Origin: Malurus cyaneus samueli
Lineage: Eukaryota > Chordata > Aves > Passeriformes > Maluridae
Reading direction: 5' to 3'
DNA length: 64,000 bases
Assembly: GCA_009741485.1 (NCBI GenBank)
Contig: CM019219.1
Coordinates: 588,146 to 652,145 of the forward strand
How positions within the stretch are numbered: position 1 is the first letter of the stretch; every line of letters begins with the position of its first letter. Below are positions 1 through 12,469 of this stretch, one piece after another. The position numbers were made by a program, and so were the translations under genes. Under the pieces are notes generated by a model. It did not search any database. It was not told the origin of the DNA and saw nothing but the letters and a program-made list of their open reading frames with translations.

Positions 1-677
1 GACTGGGTGGCACCGTGGCCCACTGGCAGATCTGGGTGGCACTCGTGGCCACTGGCAGATCTGGGTGGCACCGTGGCCACTGAGAGACCTGGATGGCACT
101 GTGGCCACTGGCAGATCTGGGTGGCACCGTGGCCACTGAGAGACCTGGGTGGCACTGTGGCCACTGGAGACTGGTGGCACGTGGCCACTGGCAGACCTGG
201 GTGGCACCGTGGCCACTGGCAGACTCCGGGTGGCACCGTGCCACTGGCAGATCTGGGTGGCACTGTGGCCACTCAGAACTGGGTGGCACCGTGGCCACTG
301 GCAGATCGGGTGGCACGTGGCACTGGCAGATCTGGGTGGCACCGTGGCCACTGGCAGATCTGGGTGGCACTGTGGTCACTCATAGACCTGGGTGGCACTG
401 TGGCCACTCATGGACCTGGGTGGCACTGTGGCCACTCATAGACCTGGGTGGCACCGTGGCCACTGGCAGATCTGGGTGGCACCGTGGCCACTGGCAGATC
501 TGGTGGCACGTGGCCACTGAGAGACCTGGGTGGCACTGTGGCCACTGGCAGATCTGGGTGGCACCGTGCCCACTGGCAGATCTGGGTGGCACCGTGCCCA
601 CTGGCAGATCTGGGTGGCACCGTGCCCACTGGCAGATCTGGGTGGCACCGTGCCCACTGGCAGATCTGGGTGGCACT
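1..677. repeat. 28-bp minisatellite, runs off left edge
   Basis: About 24 copies of a 28-bp unit, typically GGGTGGCACCGTGGCCACTG followed by GCAGATCT. Variants include units with CTCATAGACC or CTGAGAGACC in place of CTGGCAGATC, and units shortened by 1-4 bases. The last five units (about 550-677) are almost identical and carry CGTGCCCACT instead of CGTGGCCACT, a sign of local homogenisation. Open frames on both strands through the array are artefacts of repetition. It lies in MGMT intron 3. Confidence 0.95.
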
Positions 678-1050
678 GAGGTGTCATCGAGCCCAGGGCC
701 ACTGCCTGGCTCCCTCCATGACTGCCAGGGGACAGTCCCCGTGAGCCCCCGGGGGACGGAGCTCATTTCTTTGCGACCAAATGAATCCCAGTTGGAAAAA
801 AACCCATAAAAATAAAGAAAGAGAGAGAAAGGAAAACTCCCTTTGGCCCTTAAAAAGATGAGGAGCACTGTATTGTCTTGGTAGGTCAGCAGCCACCAGA
901 AAATCAAATTACAGCTATAGAACTGGGGGAAAAGGAAGCAAAGCCAGGCTGATTTTTGATTTTTTCCTGCATTAGGAAACAGAATTGACCAGCTAGGGGA
1001 TGAACCATGACTGTAAGGGCAGCAGAGCAAAGGAATGCTGAACAGAGTGC
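678..1050. other. No gene seen
   Basis: Unique sequence between the minisatellite and the first CR1 piece, with a short purine-rich run (AAAGAAAGAGAGAGAAAGGA) near 815-835. No exon or RNA signal is seen. Confidence 0.6.
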
Positions 1051-1315
1051 CAGGATCCAGGGAATGGCTCCCAGTGCCAGAGGGCAGGGATGGATGGGAT
1101 TTTGGGCAGGAATGTTCCCGGGGCAGCCCTTGGCACAGGGTGCCCAGAGAACTGTGGCTGCCCCTGGATCCCTTTGAGTGCCAAGGCCAAGCTGGACATT
1201 GGGCTGGGAGCAGCCTGGGACAGTGGGAGGTGTCCCTGCCATGGCAGGGGTGGCACTGGGTGGGATTTAAAGTCCCTTCCCACTCAAACCATCCCAGGAT
1301 TCTGTCACTCTGTGA
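1051..1315 (+). mobile_element. CR1 LINE fragment, 3' end
   Basis: Sense-strand CR1 3' region, 5'-truncated. It contains the shared blocks GGCTGCCCCTGGATCCCTTT, GACAGTGGGAGGTGTCCCTG and a tail of the type TCCCTTCCCACTCAAACCAT, then ATTCTGTCACTCTG-like end repeats. CR1 is the dominant avian LINE; 5' truncation with an intact 3' end is the normal insertion form. Confidence 0.9.
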
Positions 1316-2491
1316 AATATTTATTTTTAAAAGAAGGAGCTTTCCAGTGGACCAAGGAAGGGTGAGCACATCCCAAGCCTCAGAGAAGCCAGACCAGGAT
1401 CTACAGACACAAAATGATGTTGCCATTATCTCTGTACCCTAAACTTTGTATTTTGATGCTTTCCCCCAGGTTGTGGCAGTGCCAGCCCCGTGTCCCCCTG
1501 TCCTGGCAGCGCTGTTGGCACCACCCAGATGAGGAGGGGGCAGGGGACCCAGGCAGCTCGGTGAGCAGCAATGCAGATTTAATTTAGTTCATTGCTCTCA
1601 CTCCTTCTTGCTCATTATTTCTAATATTTCCCCAAGTAAAATCTTGCTTTTTCATTTAAAATTTTAATCAAATATTTCCTTAGTAGAGGTTTAGCAGATG
1701 CTCTTTGAAGCATCTCCTAAAACTTTGGGCCAACACAAGCGTTTAACTCTGCTGTGCTGGTAAATAAAAGGTGTTTTTATACTGGGTGGGTGTTCAACTT
1801 CAGACAGACCAAGAGCACCCAAGAACCCAAACCTCAGCCTGTTACAGCTTTAAACATCAACTTCTCCCTGTGACAGCAAAGAAGTCACATGGCTTTTAAT
1901 CCTGATGATAAAGAAAGGCACCATATTTATTTATGATGGGCTCAGTAATTCTACCTGGATGCACTTTGCTTTACGATGGCATTATAACTCCAGCAAGTGA
2001 ACTGGTTACACACTGATGGACGTGGTAATTACCATAAAATATACATTTCTAATTTTAAGTAGAGCTCTCCATGAACCTAAACACGAGATGCTTTAAGATA
2101 CATTACCTCCACTCCCAGATACATTTCATAATTTGTATGTGTTAAGTAATCGCTGGCACCATAATAAAATAAATTTTCTTGCACTGTCTCAGTTGATTTT
2201 TTTTTCTCCCAATACTTCTTAAAACTTTTTAACTCCCTTGCAGCAAGCTTAGCAGTTAGCAAATGAAATGCAGAACGGCACTCTGGCCTAGTCATAAAGT
2301 CGTATTTTTGGTTCAAATAAGTGTCACCTAAATCATAAAACCCAAATCAAATGCAACTGAACCTGGAGGAGACACTAACCCGAGCAATTAAGTAAATGGA
2401 GAAACTACACCAAACTTAAACTCTGGAAGAACAAATCAGGAAAGTTTTGTCCTCACTGTCTGATGGAGACCTTTATGGACAGCTGGGAGTT
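1316..2491. other. No gene seen
   Basis: Ordinary intronic sequence, moderately AT-rich, no exon recognised. A minus-strand frame near 2077-2316 lacks any family resemblance. Confidence 0.6.
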
Positions 2492-2852
2492 GTCAGTGCC
2501 TCACCTTCTCTGAGCTGGCTTTGTAAAGCCAGGCTGTTCTCAGTGCCTCACCTTCCCTGAGCTGGCTTTGTAAAGCCAGGGTGTTCTCAGTGCCTCCCTT
2601 CCCTGAGCTGGCTTTGTAAAGCGCGGGTGTTCTCAGTGCCCCTCTTCCCTGAGCTGGCTTTGTAAAGCCAGGTGTTCTCAGTGCCTCCCTTCCCTGAGCT
2701 GGCTTTGTAAAGCCAGGATGTTCTCAGTTCCTCCCTTTCCCTGAGCTGGCTTTGTAAAGCCGGAGTTCTCAGTGCTCCCTTCCGAGCTGGCTTTGTAAAG
2801 CCAGGATGTTCTCAGTGCCTCCCCTTCCCTGAGCTGGCTCTGTAAAGCCAGG
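2492..2852. repeat. 46-bp minisatellite, about 8 copies
   Basis: Tandem unit built around CTGAGCTGGCTTTGTAAAGC, then CAGGGTGTTCTCAGTGCCTC and CCTTCC. Copies differ by single-base changes and short deletions. The core GAGCTGGCTTTGTAAAGC is the most constant part, and its TTTGTAAAGC end is least variable until the last copy (CTCTGTAAAGC). Confidence 0.93.
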
Positions 2853-3954
2853 AATTAATGACACTACAGACTCAGCCTGGGCAGAACCTCTGTGCCCTCC
2901 CACCCCGATCCCATCTGCACATTCAGGGATTTAGCCAATGCTCTGCCCAGCACCAACACCACCAGCTGAGGAGGCCAAAGCCTGGCTTAAACCCAAACCT
3001 CTTCCTCTGCCACTCATGGCAAAAGCAAACTGACAAACCACAAATGCACAGTGGCTGCTGCAGCCTTCCCTACAGAATCATGGCATGGTTTGGGTTGAAG
3101 GGACCTTAAAAATCATCCAGAGCCACCCCTGCCGTGGCAGGGACAGCTCCCACTGTCCCAATGTCCAGCCTGGCCTTGGAACCTTCCTTGGTGCCATCCA
3201 AGTGCTTGCAATAAGAAATTTAAAATAAACCAAAGGAAACCCAAACCCTGCCATTCCCCAGATTCCTCCCTCCTTTAACCACAGCCCCTCTGTTCCAGGT
3301 AGAGCTCAGGTGCCCCTCTGCTCCATCCAGGAGCTCTCCCAGCTCCATGAATTTTCCCAAATATCCCCTGGTATGACCACACATACCCCCAAACATGCTG
3401 ACATAAAACCATCAGGCCTGTTCAGAGAGGCAGGACTGTGTCACTGCATCTCCCAGGCTGAGATCTCACCCATTTGCTCCTGGTATTAATCGTGCAAACC
3501 ATCTGCTCACTTTGGATTTTTTTTTTTTAATTGAAAACAAATGCAAGAGCCATTGACCACTTCAGCCTCATTTGCTAATGGCTCCCTGCTTCCCTCAAGG
3601 AGCACACCAAACGCTCTGCTTGGTCTTCCTCTCATTCCTGAAGCACTTATCAATGGAATTCTCTGCATCTCTTGCCATTCCCATTCTGGATTTTCCCTCC
3701 CTTCCATATTTTGGCTCATATTTTGGTGCTGTTCCTTTTGTAATCTCCTTTTTGGAGGTGAGTTACCCTTATTTTCTTTTCTTTCTGGTTTTTAAGGTCT
3801 CTGAAGATCAGCCCATGATTGAACCCAGTGATGATCTTCCTTTTCCATACACTGCAATTCCCTCCCCTTTATTAGGACAGATTTCACAGTTCCATCCTAA
3901 ACCTCACTCCTGTAAGAACTCTGCCTTCCATCTGGGATTATTATTCCCTGTTTT
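2853..3954. other. No gene seen apart from a CR1 piece
   Basis: Contains a CR1 fragment at 3072-3195 and otherwise unique intron sequence. Open frames at 3541-3964 have no splice or family support. Confidence 0.55.
3072..3195 (-). mobile_element. CR1 LINE fragment, 3' end
   Basis: Antisense copy beginning ACAGAATCATGGCATGGTTT and GGGTTGAAGGGACCTTAAAA, the reverse complement of the CR1 tail. Short (about 120 bp) and diverged: the segment between CCCACTGTCCC and AATGTCCAGCC is deleted compared with the other copies. Confidence 0.85.
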
Positions 3955-4110
3955 TATGTATTAAATATATATAATAATATATGTATTAATATATAAATAT
4001 AAATTAATTAATATTAATAATATATAATATAATAAATATATAAATGAATATATAATAAGTGTATTATACATAATAATATATACATTATATACAATAAATG
4101 TAAATAAAAA
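3955..4110. repeat. AT-rich low-complexity block
   Basis: Nearly pure A/T with irregular TATAAT/TAATATA repeats. Confidence 0.85.
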
Positions 4111-4269
4111 AGAAATATATCTAAACACATCAAGAAATTGGGATTAAAAGTGCTTTTTAATTTCTTTTAAGATCAGCCTTTCTCCAACTCCAGCAAACCT
4201 TTGATGGCTGAATATTCAATATATAACATTTAATATCCATCTGCCCATTCCGAGGCAGAGGTGCTGGCT

Positions 4270-4347
4270 TCACAAACTGGGCTTTTACTTTATCAGCTTT
4301 ACAAACTGGGTTTTTACTTTATCAGCTTTACAAACTGGGTTTTTTTG
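4270..4347. repeat. 29-bp tandem repeat, about 2.7 copies
   Basis: The unit ACAAACTGGGTTTTTACTTT plus ATCAGCTTT occurs two and a half times with almost no change, so it is probably recent. Confidence 0.85.
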
Positions 4348-7300
4348 ACAGGATTTTTTTTCTGGGAAGAGCAGAGGAATTTGGGATGGGCTGTGAGGCA
4401 GAGGCACAGGGTTTGTGGCAGCCAGCTCAGGTGGGAATTGCCCCCAACTCCCATTTTTGAGCGGTTTTCACACTCTCACAGAGGTTTACACTTTGCATTT
4501 GATTTATTCCGAGGTGCATAATTATAAAATTTGCCGTCAGCCTCAGCTGCCCACACAAGGGTGTGCCCAGACACCTCGGGAGCAGTGAACCAGAGATGTT
4601 TGGCAGATATTCCGCTCCAGTTGTGACGAGAGGTGCAGGATATGGAGCTTTCCAGTTGTGCCTCTGCACACAGAATTGGACAGAAAAGCTGATTTCCCAT
4701 CCTCCAAAGCTGGGTTTCCTGCTGGAGCTGAGCTCTCTGCATTCCTCAGAAAAAATAAAACCTATTTATGCTTTTCCTTTGTCGCCCTCAGATTCCAATG
4801 TCACATCACCTTCCAATGTTTATCCGTCTGAGGATACATGGGAAGCTGGAGATGAAATTTTTTTCGGTGTCCAGCAATGCTAATCTGACATTTCTATTAT
4901 TCCTGAGCAGCTCAAGTGTTCTTGGGACAGAGCAGAATCTGCACCAAGCTGTTTGCAGGAAAAGCAGCATTTCCTGTGAAATTGTAGCTCCAGTTTATCC
5001 CACAGTAACTGGAATCGTCTCTTTAGCTGGTGCCACAACCTGCAGAGCTGGGACAGACCTTCAGCACAGCAGAATTTGCTTTTTTTAAAGAAAAAATACC
5101 TTGAACTCATCCTCTGATAGACCCTGAACATGGAAATCCTCTCCCTTCACACCAACAGCATCAGTTCTTGCACTCGAGAGGTCAAAGTCAATCACACACT
5201 TGAAAAAAACTTGGAAAAAAGTATTTTCACATACTTGGAAAAAAGTATTTTCTGCCCCTCTGAAGGGGAATTTCTCCCCACAGAGAATTTCTGGAGCCTT
5301 CTGCATCTTCTTGTTGCTACTACAGCACCAATTTTAACTCCAATAACCAAAGTCAAATTACAGGGCTGTAACATTAATATCGCTGGATTTTATCTGAAAT
5401 AAATCCATAGATTTGAATAATTTCTGCCATTAAAACAGTTCTGGCCACAGAAACTTGAGGGTTATCAGATAAAGATCCAAGGGGCAGGAGAGTTTTGTCC
5501 TCTGGGAAAAGCCAAGCTGGAATTCGATGTCTCAGAAAAGATGCAACAGAAAATGTGATGGGGACTGGGCTGGATCTTCCAGAATGTGCCCATTTGACTT
5601 AGAAAATTGGGATTTTTTGGGGATCAGCTCTTTCTGCAGTTATTTACCTGGAATCACCTCACTCACTGCAGGAGGGGAGACACTGCTGAGGCCTCGTGTG
5701 GCAGGAGAAACTCAACAGAGAATTCAGACCACGCGAGTGAGATCATCCTTCATCACAAAATATGGATTAAGTGCAGGGAAACACACACTGCAGACACTCA
5801 CATGGCTTCAACCACACATCAGGGACCTGGTGAGAAATTCTGGATCTGAAATCCACGTGAAAACCCCCAAAATTGGCCCTTTGGTACGGATGTGTTTGGG
5901 AAAGCAGGAGGAGCTGTGTGTCCTGGAGGGGAGAAGGTTCCTTGGTGGTTCCTCAGCCAAGGACGCCACAAATCCACGTTGAACATTTGGTCAAGAAACC
6001 CTGAACTGGAGGATAAAGCCTCCAGTTATTTTTAGTCAATAAAAGGGAAAAAAAAAACCCCACAAAAAAAACCAACCCCAAGTGTGCTTGACAAGGAGGG
6101 ACTGGAAGTACCAGAGGATTTTGAGACGCTAAGACAGAAAGCTTCTTATTTCATTCAATTTGAGAGGTGAAGAGGGAGCGGTGCCACAGTTTGGAGGCAA
6201 GAATAAAAATTCCATGAAATAGTCTCAGGAGACGACTGATAGCACTCATCCATAGTTGGTGACACTCTGACTCTTTCATGAAAAAGGCAATTTTGCTTCC
6301 CAGAAAAATATTCTGGCACTGGGGATTCAAGAGGACAAGGCTCTCAAGGCGATTTCTGACTTTCTAACCCATATTAATATCTACAGTTATCAAATCCAGA
6401 ACTTCAAACTGTGACTTTGTAACAAAGAGGATTTTCAAAAAGAACACAAAAAGCTCTCTTTTGTCATGTATTTACAGCTGAAGAAATCCCATCCATTCAG
6501 CCAATTCTTTCCCAATAAAATCTGCTGTTTTAATGCAGCTTAGCACAAAAGTCTTATCAGGAATGAAGTTGTATTATACATCTCAAACCTGTGTGAGCAG
6601 TTGAAGATACTCCAAAAATCATTTAAAATAACATTTGATTTTATTGAAACATTAATCAATTTAAAAAAAAATAATTTCAGCAGAGTGGGATAAAAAAATC
6701 AAGCAATTTTTAAAGTTTCTAACATAATGTCTATAATCCTCCTTTATGGCATATTTTTTTTCCTTTAACCAGGGGTTGTTTTTGAGATATAAAACTGATC
6801 TTGTTGTTGGAGCTGGAATACCCAAAATCTCCCCTTTTTACAAAGCAACCCTGAGGTGTACTGTAATTAAATAAAACCATCTCCCTAATGAAGGAGTGAG
6901 AGCAGAACACAAGGGAGATGCTCTGGAAAGGAGAATTTGGTTTCAAAGAAAATTCACCATAAAATGCAGAAATTATCCTCGGACAAGGTGCCTGAGAAGA
7001 GACTTTTCCTCTTCCTAAGCAAGGACTGACATCATCAAACTTGGGAAACCATCTTTTTTTTTGGGTTTTTTTTGGTTTTTTTTTAGGAAGTAGGACTCTG
7101 TTGGTTTATTTTTCTGCCATTGGAAAGAGATGGAAAGAATGAAAGAAAATCCAGAATGATTTCTCAAAAGAACAGAACTCAACTGGCAAAGGCAAACATT
7201 TAGTGCGGATTGAATTAATTTTGTATCGTAGCCTTTCGCACTTGTGAGGAAATTAATTCTGGGAACTACAAGATGAGAAGCCCCTGGCTTGTTTCCAGCA

Positions 7301-7967
7301 CCTCCTCACAGTCATCTGCTTGAAAATCAGCTTCAAAATTGCATATTTATTTTGGATGAATTACCCGTTCCCAGTGTTTTGAACAGCAAAGACAGAGAGC
7401 TAAAATATTGACATTAAAGACTACACACCGGCAGAAGAACTGCTAATTGTTTGCATGCAAAATTATATTTCCTCGAAAGAATAAACAGCAAGAAAGAGGG
7501 CGGTGGAGGTTTTGGAAATCACTCCAACTTTTGCCCAAAGAAATGGTGCTGCTTCTGAAACAAACTCTGAGCTGCTCCCTGCCAAGGAATTGCTGTGAAT
7601 TAGGTACTGTAGGAAATATTTGACTTTCCAAAGCAGCTCAGGAGTGAGCAGCTGGTTCAGGTCACTGGCACCGAGCAATTGGCTTTGTGAGACGCACACA
7701 AATGTTTGTCTTAACTGTAACTGATCCCTAAACAGGAATGAGGGCTGATGATCTTAATGCCCGCATTTTAAACAAATGTATTCATGCACAATGTATAGAA
7801 TAAATGTTTTGGTACGTGGAAAGCTGACACACAACACCCAGCTCAGCAGGGATCAACTGCTTCAACAACTCGTGTCGGGTGTGCCCACCTGAGGACGTGT
7901 CCCTGGTGCCACAGCTGGTGCCTCAAAGTGAGTAAAATTTAATTCCTAACTCTGCATGGAGTAAAAA
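4348..7967. other. No gene seen
   Basis: Long unique intronic stretch of MGMT. It contains a 24-bp direct repeat at 5204-5253, A- and T-rich runs near 6047-6075 and 7053-7084, and no exon or RNA gene that I can support. A plus-strand frame at 5527-5982 (151 codons) has no family resemblance. Confidence 0.55.
5204..5253. repeat. 24-bp tandem repeat, 2 copies
   Basis: ACTTGGAAAAAAGTATTTTC occurs twice, separated by ACAT. Confidence 0.8.
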
Positions 7968-8234
7968 AATCCCTGGTTTGGGTGGGAAAGGACCTTAAAA
8001 TCCACCCAGGGCCATGGCAGGGACACCTCCCACTGTCCCAGGCTGCTCCCAGCCCCAATGTCCAGCCTGGCCTTGGGCACTCAAAGGGATCCAGGGGCAG
8101 CCACAGCTTCTCTGGGCACCCTGTGCCAGGGCTGCCCACCCTACAGGGAACAATTCCTGCCCAATATCCCATCTAAATCCACCCTTCTTCACCTTCAGGC
8201 CATCACCCCTTGTCCCTCTCCAGCCTGGCCACGG
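7968..8234 (-). mobile_element. CR1 LINE fragment, 3' end
   Basis: Antisense CR1 with GTTTGGGTGGGAAAGGACCT, CAGGGACACCTCCCACTGTC and GATCCAGGGGCAGCCACAGC blocks in order. It is close in sequence to the copies at 9474, 56698 and 61995, so probably the same young subfamily. Confidence 0.92.
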
Positions 8235-9404
8235 GAAGGACCTGATTGCACCCACCCTTACCAAACACCCGACCCCACCAACAGATCAGAACCCACCATC
8301 AGCTGCACCCCAGCTCTGCCAGCTGGAACCCCAATTAATCTGCTCCAACGTGGGGCCTCAGGCTGACATTTCCTCCTCACCCCCAGCCCATCAAGCCGTG
8401 GGTGTTGGGATGGAGCTGCTGCTTGTTCCCGACGTGCCGGAGCGACGCCGGGGTTCAGGAACTCGTAATCTGCACCCGAACATTTCGCCTGCCTGGAAAC
8501 AGCAAGGATTTCTATTTGCATGGTAATGAGACATTTTATTTGACAAGGTGTTGAAGGAAAAGATGCAATAATTTTAACAGTTGGGTGTTACACTTTAAAC
8601 CCATTCAATGAATCTGGGAAAAAACATTGCTTCAACGGCAAACTTTATGGGAGCGGAGTGCGGAGCAGGAAAAGGGACCAAATGCTAATGAAAAAGCAAT
8701 CACAGCAGCCACCTGTATTCACTGAAATATTAAACTACACATTGCAAAGGGAAACTATTGTGTTCTGTTCCTCTGGGTCTGTCTGCCACGAAGTCAGGAA
8801 GCCCCAAAGACAGACAGACAGACTGACCGGGGAGATGGACACGGCCAGATTTCCACCTCCCTAAACCCCACACCAAAATGAACTTGGGACTCCACATCTA
8901 ACCAAGATCCCCAAGATTAACTTTAAATAATCTAATTAACCTGAAGTTTCCTATATTTTCCCTTCTTTTCCCCCTGAAAAAGCCAAACTTTACTTTTATT
9001 TTAGGAAAACAACTTCATATTCAAGAATCCATAATCTGATGTAATCCCAGACCTCAGATGTGTAACATGAATAAGGAGATGGGCATTTGGGCATTTGAGA
9101 TGATAAACACAGATCCTCTGCAAGGAACCACCAAGAAATTCTACTAAGGCCACTGCAGCAGAGATGTTTGGATGGGTCAGAGAAATAAAAATCACATGGA
9201 GTCACATCATCACAACAGTCACAGCATGGAAATATGACGTGAAATATTTTCTTAGATTGCCATTTGAAACAGATATACAATGCTGAGGTGATTAGCTGAC
9301 TGTCCTGCGTTCCAGTGACATCCCCCAATGACAGATCCCATTGGTTTCCCAGGCACTCAAACCCTGAGCAGGTCCAGCCCTGGTGTGGGGCTCCTTTGGG
9401 TGCT
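8235..9404. other. No gene seen
   Basis: Unique intronic sequence with scattered CpG near 8430-8480. A run of CAGACAGACAGACTGACCG lies at about 8810-8828. No exon recognised. Confidence 0.55.
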
Positions 9405-9455
9405 CAGGTCGGGGCTGGATGGGGCTTGGAGGAGCCTGGGAGAGTGGGGAGTTCA
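9405..9455 (+). mobile_element. Short CR1-like remnant, sense
   Basis: GGGCTGGATGGGGCTTGGAG followed by GAGCCTGGGAGAG resembles the block before the CR1 tail. It faces the antisense CR1 starting about 20 bp later, so it is a fragment in inverted orientation. Confidence 0.5.
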
Positions 9456-9473
9456 CAGGATTGTATTCAGAAA

Positions 9474-9740
9474 ATCCTAAAATGATTTGGGTTGGAAAAT
9501 CCCACCCAGTGTCACCCCTGCCATGGCAGGGACACCTCCCACTGTCCCAGGCTGCTCCCAGCCCCAATGTCCAGCCTGGCCTTGGGCACTCAAAGGGATC
9601 CAGGGGCAGCCACAGCTTCTCTGGGCACCCTGTGCCAGGGCTGCCCACCCTACAGGAAACAATTCCTGCCCAATATCCCATCCATCCCTGCCCTATGGCA
9701 TTGGGAGCCATTCCCTGGCTCCTGTCCCTCCATCCCTTGT
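9474..9740 (-). mobile_element. CR1 LINE fragment, 3' end
   Basis: Antisense copy running from the tail (ATGATTTGGGTTGGAAAATC) through CAAAGGGATCCAGGGGCAGC to ATTCCCTGGCTCCTGTCCCT. Little diverged from the other young copies. Confidence 0.92.
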
Positions 9741-10064
9741 AAATAACCCAGGGCTTGCTTCGCATCCGACACCACCACTCACCCCAATTCCTGCACAAAC
9801 ACCTCCCCTCTGCCAAAATACCATAAATTTCTCTGTTTAGTGACAAACCCCATGAATTTGTCTTGTTAAGGCTCCTTTTGCCCTCTCCTCCTTCGAGATC
9901 TTTTATTTTCAGAGTGAACCGTGCTCCCCGGAGCCCATCGCAGGAGGGAGGATGAGCAGCCAGAGGAAGGAAAATTTAACAAAACCCATCCCCACTCCAG
10001 CAGCTCGGCTCTCCCCGCATCACCATCCCCGTGATTTTGATTCACCCGTTTCCAGTGGAGCAAA

Positions 10065-10185
10065 CAGCGGCGGCAATTTGTGTAAAAATCCGACAGAAAG
10101 TTAAACAAGAGCGGGAAATCCACCGGGGCGGAACGCGACCCCGAACACGCGCGGCCCGAGGAGCCGACAATGGAGAGCGAGGAGG
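10065..10185. promoter_or_regulatory. CpG-retaining pocket in intron 3
   Basis: About a dozen CpG steps in 120 bp (for example CGGCGGCAATT, CCGGGGCGGAACGCGACCCC, ACACGCGCGGCCCGAGG), against a CpG-poor background. This suggests little methylation in the germline. It could be a small orphan CpG island or enhancer; no motif proves it. Confidence 0.35.
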
Positions 10186-10665
10186 AATCCAGGGGGGAGG
10201 CAGAGAGAGGGCAAGGAGCCAGACACATTCCACATGACATAAGCAAATAAATCAAAGGAAGTGAGATTAAAACCTGAAATAACTGGAGGAGGGGGAGAGC
10301 TATAGCACCTGCATTGAGGTGTCCGCCCCATGGAGATTAATATCACACAGTCCATGAAAAGGCTGATTTGTGGGGGCTGAGCAGGGGGAGGGAGAAACAG
10401 ATTCACAGTTCAAAACCAGGGAGTGAAGAAAAAATAAGCAGTGTCACCATTGCCTGGTTTTCAAACTGCTGAGAGCAACCGACTGAGAGCACAACAGAAT
10501 CGCTCTGAGCAGCTCATGCTGATTTGGATTTATGTAGAATAAATTTATACTTTAGTTTGGGTTTAAATTGTGGATAAATAAGACAAATTTAAAACTAAAC
10601 TCAATTTCAAAGTTTTAATTTAAAAACTTTTAATTTTAATGTTTAGTAGAAGATGTCTCTGCTCC

Positions 10666-10735
10666 TGGCAGAGGGTTGCAACAAGATTAGTTTTAAGGTC
10701 TCTTCCAACCCCAACCAATCTATGATTCTGTAATT
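10666..10735 (+). mobile_element. CR1 LINE tail fragment
   Basis: AGGTCTCTTCCAACCCCAAC followed by CAATCTATGATTCTGTAATT is a diverged CR1 3' end with the ATTCTGT-type terminal repeat. Older than the GC-rich copies. Confidence 0.75.
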
Positions 10736-12469
10736 CTTGTCTATAATATACCAGCTCATTTTATTTTGTAAAACTTGTACATTTACCAAAAACCCCACAC
10801 CAGTTAGTTTCACTGGTTCTCTTATTTTTTTATCCTGTACCCATTAACTTGAAATTCCAATGAAATATCAACTGGTCTTAGGCTGGGTGAGAATATTGAG
10901 ATTTATCAGTATCACCAAGTCTTCAAATGCCAATCAAGTTCACTTCAGGCATCACAGCCTCATTTCAATCAGGAACAGGAGTACAAAAATAATCTAGAAA
11001 TAATGTTTTCAAAAATATTTGAAGAAGGCAGTGATATTTTTCTATATAATATTTCTGCCACTTGAGGCTCTGATGTAAAGGATGGAAGATGAAGATGGGA
11101 ATGGTCATATTGCTTAACATATTTTGGAAGTTTTGGCCTTTTCATGATAAATTAATCTCAATTTACCTGCAGCTGGGTCCCTATAGCTAAAGTGAAGAAG
11201 GAGATGCTGAAAAAGAGAAGAACTTACAGTGTATTTCCCACAGTTTGGAGCAGAGCTAAAGCACAGCTCAGATCCAGGCCATTTCTTTGTATTCAGTGGA
11301 AGAGATGAATGAGAGGCAAATATTGAAGGATAATGTGAATAAAGCCAACCAAAACCATGGCCAACACCATCAAATGTTACTCTGAAGTCTTAATTTTGGC
11401 TATTTATAAATCACACTTAAAAACCCAGTGGCCATGATGGGATTTCACACTGGCACCACCACAGCAGCACCGAGGAGCTGCTCTGTGAAAGGAGAGAACT
11501 GCTGACTTTTAGTAATTCTGGGTCAAACAAACTCCCTGCCACTAAAGCAACAGTCAAAACAGTCAAGAGAATAATTGTATGGAAAAAAAAAAAACTGCCA
11601 ATCCTCAGGTTTCCCAACCACCTGCTGGCAAACTGCATTAGAAGGGCTTTTCTTTCTTAAATATAAGAGCACTGTGAGAAATAAATTAAATAAGTTCAAA
11701 GCACCCTCCCCACTTTCCAGAACGTTCCCTGATGATGGGATTTCCACGTTAGAGAGTGGCACAAGTGCCTGGGTGATGCTGGGGAGGCAGGTGAGGGCAG
11801 GGAGCAGCAGGTACCACACCACCAAATTAATGAGCAGCTTTGGAGTAATAATTTGCAGACTTCACAAAGAAACCAGGGAAGATTATAAATGCTGTTGACC
11901 CAGCAGAAGTAATAGAGGATTCAGTATTCAGTAGTGAAGAACAATTTGTAAGGGAATAAAGTCCAGCCTGAGCCATGACTGCTGCCTGTTGACAGATGGC
12001 AGAGAAGCGTCTCCTCCATTCCCTCTCATTAAAATAATTATGGCAATGTGTGTTAGACTCCCTTCAAGCCTGGCATTTTCACAGCACACACAGGGGCACC
12101 GGCGTTGCAGGAAGAAGGTGAAATAATAATGGAAACACATCTCTGGCATGCAAAGGGCATTTGATATTAAACTCACCTGCTTCCAGAAATAACAGCAGGG
12201 AGGAATTTGTTACCTCGGAATAAACGAAATGATCGCACTTATTCTAACAGGAGGTTAATCAGAGCTCACTGCTAACTTGAGAAACTCGTCCCAAATCCAG
12301 GTCAAGCCCCGGTTCGGCTGCTGAGCCTCTGCCTTATGCAACTCCTCAGAACCAACCCTGTTTCTCCTGTTTTCTACCTTGGCTGCCAATTGCTCCCTGT
12401 AAAACTGCAAATCAGATGCAGTCCAGTGTGAAACTTCTTCCCAGCTGTCAAATAATAAAGTCTGGGAAG

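Noticed and set aside
7..809. Long frames on both strands across the left minisatellite
   Set aside because: They consist only of the 28-bp repeat read in shifting frames and have no family match.
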